The notes beneath the pieces are model-generated. The model searched no databases and was not told the origin of the DNA. It was given only the letters and a program-made list of their open reading frames with translations. From Pseudomonadota bacterium (lineage in GTDB: Bacteria; Myxococcota; Myxococcia; Myxococcales; Myxococcaceae), in assembly GCA_023424585.1 (NCBI GenBank), contig JAFADT010000240.1, forward strand, positions 1-9,982: a stretch of 9,982 nucleotides of DNA. The letters run 5' to 3'. Below are positions 5,918 to 9,982 of this stretch, piece after piece (the first letter of the stretch is position 1; every line of letters starts with the position of its first letter). A program made the position numbers and the translations under genes.

Positions 5918-6850
5918 ATGAAGTCCACCCTGTTCGCGCTCTGCCTCTCCGTCGCCGGGCTCGCCACCGGCTGCGCCACGTCCTCCCACGCCGTCCAGAA
6001 GTCCGAGCTGGGCGTGACGCGGCCGGCGGAGGCGCTGCTCGCGGCGCTGGACGTGCCGGGGCCGGTGGAGCTGGAGACCGTCACGTCCTGTGACTGGTCC
6101 GTGGACCGAAGCGGCCTCATCAACCTGGACCACCCGACGGCGAAGGCGGCGCACCTGGAGGACGGGGACGAGCCCATCCAGGTCTTCTTCCACGCGCTGC
6201 GCCACCCGACGCGGGGGATGTTCATCGTGGACACGGGCGTGGAGACGGCGCTGCGCGACGCGCCCGACCGCGCGGCGCTGAGCGGCATCGTCACGAGCGC
6301 GATGCACATGGAGAAGATGACGGTGCTGGCGCCGCTGGGCGAGTGGCTGGCGCAGCAGCCCCAGCCGCTGGCCGGCGTCTTCCTCACGCACCTGCACCCA
6401 GACCACATCAGCGGCATGGCGGACGCGCCAGCTGGGACGCCCGTGTACACCGGCCCGGGGGAGGCGGGCAGCCGCGCGTTCGTGAACCTGGTGGTGCAGG
6501 GCGCTACGGACCGCGCGCTGGCGGGCAAGCCGGCGCTGTCCGAGTGGAACTACACGCCGGACCCCAAGGGCCTCTTCGATGGCGCGGTGGACGTCTTCGG
6601 GGACGGCTCCGTGTGGGCGCTCTGGGTGCCGGGGCACACGCCGGGCAGCACCGCGTACCTCGTGCGCTCCACGAAGGGGCCGGTGCTGCTGCTGGGGGAC
6701 GCCAGCCACACGCGCTGGGGCTGGGAGCACGACGTGGAGCCGGGCACCTTCACGCAGGACGGGCCCCGGGGCGTGGAGAGCTTCAAGAAGCTGCGCGCGT
6801 TCGTCGCGGCGCACCCGGAGGTGGAGGTGCGCTTCGGCCACCAGCACTGA
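5918..6850 (+). CDS. Metallo-beta-lactamase-fold hydrolase, predicted lipoprotein (lactonase-like)
   Basis: 310 residues. An N-terminal signal (MKSTLFALCLSVAGLATGC) ends in a lipobox-like LATGC with C19 as the lipidation site. The -3 residue is A rather than the commoner L, so lipidation is likely but not certain. The MBL metal motif is complete: HLHPDH gives H158, H160, D162 and H163; H240 is in VPGHTPGS, D261 in LLGDASH, and H308 in the terminal FGHQH. A two-metal hydrolase centre is expected. The overall layout (HxHxDH, then GHTPGS, then GDA) fits the lactonase/glyoxalase-type branch; acyl-homoserine lactone cleavage is possible, but the substrate is unknown. It should act in the periplasm or at the outer membrane. 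It is divergent from LysR and convergent with the alanine-rich lipoprotein gene. Confidence 0.9.
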   Translation: MKSTLFALCLSVAGLATGCATSSHAVQKSELGVTRPAEALLAALDVPGPVELETVTSCDWSVDRSGLINLDHPTAKAAHLEDGDEPIQVFFHALRHPTRGMFIVDTGVETALRDAPDRAALSGIVTSAMHMEKMTVLAPLGEWLAQQPQPLAGVFLTHLHPDHISGMADAPAGTPVYTGPGEAGSRAFVNLVVQGATDRALAGKPALSEWNYTPDPKGLFDGAVDVFGDGSVWALWVPGHTPGSTAYLVRSTKGPVLLLGDASHTRWGWEHDVEPGTFTQDGPRGVESFKKLRAFVAAHPEVEVRFGHQH

Positions 6851-6884
6851 GGGGGCGTGCCGCGGCGGTGGGCGAGGGGGCAGA

Positions 6885-6916
6885 CCGGGGCCCCGTCCAG
6901 AGCGACGCGGCCCCGG
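6885..6916. terminator. GC-rich hairpin between two convergent genes, possible bidirectional terminator
   Basis: CCGGGGCC (6885-6892) and GGCCCCGG (6909-6916) form a perfect 8-base stem with a 16-base loop, in the 75-base gap between the converging stop codons. The left arm also overlaps a smaller palindrome, CGGGGCCCCG (6886-6895). No T-tract flanks it on either strand, so it is a positional guess rather than a classical terminator. Confidence 0.3.
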
Positions 6917-6925
6917 GCACCGCGG

Positions 6926-8308
6926 CTACTTCAGCCGGAACGAGCCCTCGGAGATGATCAGCAGCTCCACGCCGGTGGGGGCTTTGGCGCCGAAGCCCGT
7001 CAGGGTGGCGGTGGCGGCGCCGCGCACCTCCGCGTCATAGGTGGCGAAGGCGTTGACCACCGCGTCCGCGATGAGCGTGGCGGTCCCCCTGCCGGACTGC
7101 TCCAGCACCGTGCCCAGCGTGGCTTCGAGCGTCGCCCCGGCCTGCGCTCCCGTGTGCACCGCGGAGTCGAAGGCGAGCTGGTTGCTGCTCGTGACCCCCA
7201 GCTGCGCGCCCATCACGGACGCGCTGCCGCCGGTGGCGAGCTGGCTGCTGTAGGAGGCCCACGCCGACGCGGCGAGGCTGGCGGACGTGGCGGCGGCCAG
7301 GTTCGAGCGCAGCGTCGTGACCGCGGTATTCGCCTGGCTCAACACCGCGTCGGCGGCGCCAGCGCCCTGGAGCAGGGCCGTCACGGCCGCCTCGGTGGCC
7401 TCGGCCTCCAGCGAGGCGGCGGCCCGCATGGACGCGTCCGCGACCGCGATCCCCGCGCCAGTGGACAGCCGCGCGTCCACCACCATGCGGTACGAGACGC
7501 TGGCCTCGCGCTCCGCCTGCTGGTCCTGCACGTCGTTCGCCTCGGGCGTGGCCGCGCGCACCGCCGCGAAGAACGTGCGGTAGGCGCTCGCCGCGGACGG
7601 TCCGCCCGCATCCAGCGCCGCGTCCAGCTGCGCGGCCGCGTCCAGCGACGCGTTGAAGAGCTGGTCCTGCGTGACGACCACGCCCGCCCGGGCGTACGCC
7701 TTGAGCCGCGTGGCCTGCGCCGCGCGCACCGCCACGGCCAGCGCCCCCACGGACTCGGCCGCCGTCTGCTTGAGCTGGCCGCGCACCGCCGCCGCCTGCT
7801 CCGCGTTCAGCCGCGCGCGCAGGTCCACCGTGTCCACGCTGTTGGGCGAGTCCCCGTCCCGCACCATCTGGACGTAGACCTCCGCCTCCAGCGAGGACTC
7901 GCTCGTGATGGGCGGCGCCGTGCGCGCGTCCTGGCCCGCCTGCGGCGCCGCGGAGTCCAGCACCGCGGAGCCCACCGTGACGCCGGCCGCGTTCACCGCC
8001 TCGATGACCAGCCGCTGCCCCGCGTCCTCCAGCTCCAGCGTGTAGCTGCCGTCCGCCGCGACGTCGGCCTCCGCCAGCCTCGACAGGTCGCCGGCCGCCA
8101 CCACGCGGCTGATCCGCACCGTGGCCGCCGCGGAGGTCGTCCCATCCCCCGCCAGCGCGGGCGCTCCGTCGGTGAGCCCCTGCGCCTGCTGACCGCCTCC
8201 GTTGGTGACGTGCCCCCGGACCTTCACCTTGTCGCCGCCACCACACGCCGCCAGCATCCAGCACACCAGCGCACCCAGAATCACTTCACCCGCGCGACGC
8301 GTCCGCAT
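6926..8308 (-). CDS. Large alanine-rich lipoprotein of unknown function
   Basis: 460 residues with a clear lipoprotein signal: MRTRRAGEVI, hydrophobic LGALVCWMLA, then the lipobox LAAC with C22 as the modified cysteine, followed by GGGDK. Residues 26-120 look like a small beta-sandwich of the carboxypeptidase-regulatory/Ig-like kind (VKVRGHVTNGG..., ADGSYTLELEDAGQRLVIEAV), a guess from pattern. Residues 138-435 are strikingly rich in alanine with scattered S, T, Q, E and R, and read as long helices (for example SLEAEATEAAVTALL and LAAATSASLAASAW). There are no cysteines after C22 and no catalytic motif I can recognise. ATG 8308 has GGGAG 10 bases upstream. It should sit at the outer membrane or periplasmic face. 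It is transcribed toward the MBL gene and lies 87 bases downstream of MarR on the same strand. Confidence 0.85.
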   Translation of the reverse strand: MRTRRAGEVILGALVCWMLAACGGGDKVKVRGHVTNGGGQQAQGLTDGAPALAGDGTTSAAATVRISRVVAAGDLSRLAEADVAADGSYTLELEDAGQRLVIEAVNAAGVTVGSAVLDSAAPQAGQDARTAPPITSESSLEAEVYVQMVRDGDSPNSVDTVDLRARLNAEQAAAVRGQLKQTAAESVGALAVAVRAAQATRLKAYARAGVVVTQDQLFNASLDAAAQLDAALDAGGPSAASAYRTFFAAVRAATPEANDVQDQQAEREASVSYRMVVDARLSTGAGIAVADASMRAAASLEAEATEAAVTALLQGAGAADAVLSQANTAVTTLRSNLAAATSASLAASAWASYSSQLATGGSASVMGAQLGVTSSNQLAFDSAVHTGAQAGATLEATLGTVLEQSGRGTATLIADAVVNAFATYDAEVRGAATATLTGFGAKAPTGVELLIISEGSFRLK

Positions 8309-8395
8309 GTCTCGGGAACTCCCGGCCGGGCGAGGAGCGCCTCGGCACCGTGTTGAGGATTACGCACCAGGGAAACGGCCGGATTCAAGCCGCCG
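8309..8395 (-). promoter_or_regulatory. Spacer upstream of the alanine-rich lipoprotein gene
   Basis: 87 bases between the MarR stop and the lipoprotein start on the same strand. It holds a hairpin next to the MarR stop and the GGGAG ribosome site. The only promoter-like element I can see is a lone TAATCC (minus strand, near 8356-8361) without a well-placed -35. Whether the lipoprotein gene has its own promoter or is read through from MarR is open. Confidence 0.3.
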
Positions 8396-8396
8396 T
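8370..8396 (-). terminator. Hairpin right after the MarR stop, weak intrinsic terminator candidate
   Basis: On the minus strand, ACGGC-GG, loop CTTGAAT, CC-(G bulge)-GCCGT forms a 7-pair stem starting at the last base of the MarR TGA, followed by TTTCC. The short T-run makes it better than the other hairpins here, but it is still weak. Confidence 0.35.
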
Positions 8397-8803
8397 CAGC
8401 CCATCTTCTCGAGCAGGTGCTGGAGCTGCGCCTGCTCCGCCGCGCCCAGGCGCCCGAGCCGCTCGCTGAACGCCGCCGACAGCAGCGCGAGGCCCCGCGC
8501 CGTCACCTTCCGCCCCGCCGGGGTGACCTGGAGCCGGTGCCGGCGCAGGTCCTCGGTGTCCAGCTCCCGGCGCAGGAAGCCCGCCGCCTCCAGCCGCTTC
8601 ACGTACACGGTGATGGTCGGCTTCGGCATGCTCAGGGTCGCCGCCAGCTCGGCGGGGTAGGGGTGCTCCTCCACCTGCGCCAGGACGAACAGCTCCTTCG
8701 TGTCCAGCCCCAGCGCGGCGATGTCGGGCGAGACGCCCGCGATGACCGACATCAGCAGGGTGTAGTTCAGCGACCAGATCTTCGCCGGGTCGATTCTCGA
8801 CAT
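8396..8803 (-). CDS. MarR-family transcriptional regulator
   Basis: 135 residues, normal MarR length. The winged helix-turn-helix spans about 35-98: ELFVLAQVEEHPYPAELAATLSM, the recognition helix KPTITVYVKRLEAAGFLRR (61-79), and the wing RELDTEDLRRHRLQVTPAG (79-97). The flanking helices (5-30 and 100-134) form the dimer interface. The protein has no cysteine at all, so it cannot sense oxidants by the cysteine chemistry of OhrR-type relatives; a small-ligand sensor, for example of phenolics or quinones, is more likely (inference). ATG 8803 has only a weak AGGG three bases upstream. It is divergent from the aldo/keto reductase gene, the usual layout for a MarR repressor and its target, and the shared AT-rich spacer probably carries the operator. 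Confidence 0.92.
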   Translation of the reverse strand: MSRIDPAKIWSLNYTLLMSVIAGVSPDIAALGLDTKELFVLAQVEEHPYPAELAATLSMPKPTITVYVKRLEAAGFLRRELDTEDLRRHRLQVTPAGRKVTARGLALLSAAFSERLGRLGAAEQAQLQHLLEKMG

Positions 8804-8897
8804 GGGCCCTTGCGCGGAAATTGGTACAAAATTAAATCAATTCAAGGCTGAACCAATCCGGCCTCCTCGAAACGGTAGCACATCCCCTGGAGCAACC
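8804..8897. promoter_or_regulatory. AT-rich divergent promoter/operator between MarR and aldo/keto reductase genes
   Basis: The core (8818-8846) is the most AT-rich stretch of the window. It contains two nested inverted repeats, ATTGGT (8820-8825) with ACCAAT (8852-8857) and AATTG (8819-8823) with CAATT (8838-8842). On the minus strand TTGGTT (8856-8851), 16 bases, then TAATTT (8834-8829) is a reasonable -35/-10 pair for the MarR gene, overlapping the repeats. A repressor bound here could block both directions. The rightward promoter could not be assigned. Confidence 0.55.
8889..8892 (+). promoter_or_regulatory. Ribosome binding site of the aldo/keto reductase gene
   Basis: GGAG, 5 bases before ATG 8898. 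It fixes the start, and the encoded protein begins with the normal aldo/keto reductase N-terminus. Confidence 0.7.
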
Positions 8898-9982
8898 ATG
8901 CCTCTGGACCATTACGTGACGCTCGGCCGCTCAGGCCTCCGCGTGAGCCCGCTGTGCCTTGGTGCGATGACGTTCGGTGAAGACCTCGGCTGGGGCACCA
9001 GCGTGGAGGAGTCCGAGCGCATCATCGACCGGTACATCGAGCTGGGCGGCAACTTCATCGACACCGCGAACTTCTACACGAAGAGCCACTCCGAGAAGAT
9101 CATCGGCGACCACGTCGGGCGGCACGCGGCCCGGCGCGACCGGCTGGTCATCGCCACGAAGTTCAGCGGGAACCTCTACCCCGGCGATCCGAACGGGGGA
9201 GGCTCCGGCCGCAAGTCCATCATCTCGGCGTGCGAGCACTCGCTCCGCCGCCTGCAGACCGACTACATCGACCTGTACTGGCTCCATAACTGGGACGTGC
9301 ACACGCCCATCGACGAGACGATGGCCGCGCTGGAGGACCTCGTCCGGGCCGGCAAGGTCCGCTACCTCGGGGTCTCCGACACGCCGGCGTGGAAGATCGT
9401 CGAGGCCAACGTGACCGCGCGCTTCCGCGGCGGGTCCGCGTTCATCGGGTTGCAGATCGAGTACTCGCTGCTGGAGCGCAGCGTGGAGCAGGAGCTGGTG
9501 CCCATGGCCCTGGAGCATGGGCTGGGCATCACGCCCTGGTCTCCGCTCAAGAGCGGCGCGCTCAGCGGCAAGTACACCCGCAAGAACGCAGGGCAGCTGA
9601 AGGCGGACCGGGGGCCCTTCCTCGAGCCCTTCCTGAACGAGAAGACCTACACCGTCGTCGACGCGCTGGAGCAGATCGCCCGCGCGCACGAGAGCACCCC
9701 GGCGCGCGTGGCGCTGGCCTGGGTCATGGCGAAGCCGGCGGTGGGCTCGACCATCATCGGCGCGCGGCGGCTCTCGCAGCTGGAGGACAACCTGAAGGCC
9801 GCGGACGTGAAGCTCACGGCCGCGGAGCTGGGCCGCCTGGATGAGCTGACGAAGCCCACCTTCGGGTTCCCGCAGAGCATGCAGCCCATGTTCCCCGCCA
9901 TCCACAACGGCGGGACGACGGTGAACGGCACCTTCGCGCCGCCGTCCCCCTTCGGCGTGGAGAAGGGCGACAAGGTCTACTG
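8898..9982 (+). CDS. Aldo/keto reductase (NADPH-dependent oxidoreductase), stop codon cut by the window edge
   Basis: 361 residues forming a (beta/alpha)8-barrel reductase that would reduce aldehydes or ketones, probably with NADPH, in the cytoplasm. The start MPLDHYVTLGRSGLRVSPLCLGAM is typical. The catalytic tetrad is complete: D55 and Y60 in FIDTANFY, K88 in IATKFS, H130 in YWLHNWD. Cofactor-site signatures are WSPLKSGALSGKY (214-226) and IIGARRLSQLEDNL (286-299). The last codon read is Tyr361 (TAC, 9978-9980), followed by TG, so the gene probably ends with TGA just past the edge. The length and the C-terminus (HNGGTTVNG, then a short tail) fit a nearly complete family member. Its expression is probably controlled by the divergent MarR gene; the natural substrate is unknown. 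Confidence 0.93.
   Translation, partial: MPLDHYVTLGRSGLRVSPLCLGAMTFGEDLGWGTSVEESERIIDRYIELGGNFIDTANFYTKSHSEKIIGDHVGRHAARRDRLVIATKFSGNLYPGDPNGGGSGRKSIISACEHSLRRLQTDYIDLYWLHNWDVHTPIDETMAALEDLVRAGKVRYLGVSDTPAWKIVEANVTARFRGGSAFIGLQIEYSLLERSVEQELVPMALEHGLGITPWSPLKSGALSGKYTRKNAGQLKADRGPFLEPFLNEKTYTVVDALEQIARAHESTPARVALAWVMAKPAVGSTIIGARRLSQLEDNLKAADVKLTAAELGRLDELTKPTFGFPQSMQPMFPAIHNGGTTVNGTFAPPSPFGVEKGDKVY

Noticed and set aside
5573..6847. 424-codon minus-strand open frame opposite the MBL gene and part of LysR
   Set aside because: It is an antisense shadow with no domain, and it crosses two genes that each have complete catalytic or DNA-binding motifs.
6857..8356. 499-codon plus-strand open frame opposite the alanine-rich lipoprotein
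   Set aside because: Its composition is Arg/Gly/His-rich without motifs. The minus-strand frame has a proper signal peptide, lipobox and ribosome site.
8931..9905. 324-codon minus-strand open frame opposite the aldo/keto reductase
   Set aside because: The plus strand encodes an unmistakable reductase with a full catalytic tetrad; the antisense product has no recognisable feature.

Overview
The window looks like a piece of a myxobacterial chromosome (Myxococcus/Corallococcus-type). This is inferred from the very high GC content with strong third-position bias, an NRPS gene beside ordinary housekeeping genes, and several lipoproteins. No 16S rRNA or other marker confirms it. Nine protein-coding genes fill most of the sequence. 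I see no tRNA, rRNA, CRISPR array, insertion sequence or phage gene.

Left edge (1-1473, minus strand): the first 491 residues of a non-ribosomal peptide synthetase. It starts directly with an adenylation domain, with no condensation domain, so it is probably an initiation module. Its substrate-pocket residues read as a proline-type code. The rest of the gene lies to the left of the window. A spacer (1474-1641) holds its presumed promoter and a possible terminator for the next gene group.

Middle (1642-5808, minus strand): four closely packed genes that probably form one transcription unit. In order of transcription they are a LysR-type regulator, a NYN (PIN-like) putative nuclease, a DUF885 putative metallopeptidase, and a membrane-anchored alpha/beta hydrolase. 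The last two overlap by 4 bases (GTGA). A divergent promoter region (5809-5917) separates LysR from a plus-strand metallo-beta-lactamase-fold lipoprotein (5918-6850). This spacer contains three short palindromes, one over the LysR start codon and one just before the Shine-Dalgarno of the lipoprotein gene.

Right part: the MBL lipoprotein gene converges on a minus-strand gene for a large alanine-rich lipoprotein of unknown function (6926-8308). Then comes a divergent pair, a cysteine-free MarR regulator (8396-8803, minus) and an aldo/keto reductase (8898 to the right edge, plus). They share a markedly AT-rich spacer that is a good candidate MarR operator. The reductase reading frame is complete except that the window stops after the first two bases (TG) of its probable TGA stop codon.

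I did not find a clearly new biological system. The items most worth a second look are the proline-type starter A domain, the LysR-NYN-DUF885-hydrolase group, the orphan alanine-rich lipoprotein, and the two palindromic divergent promoters.
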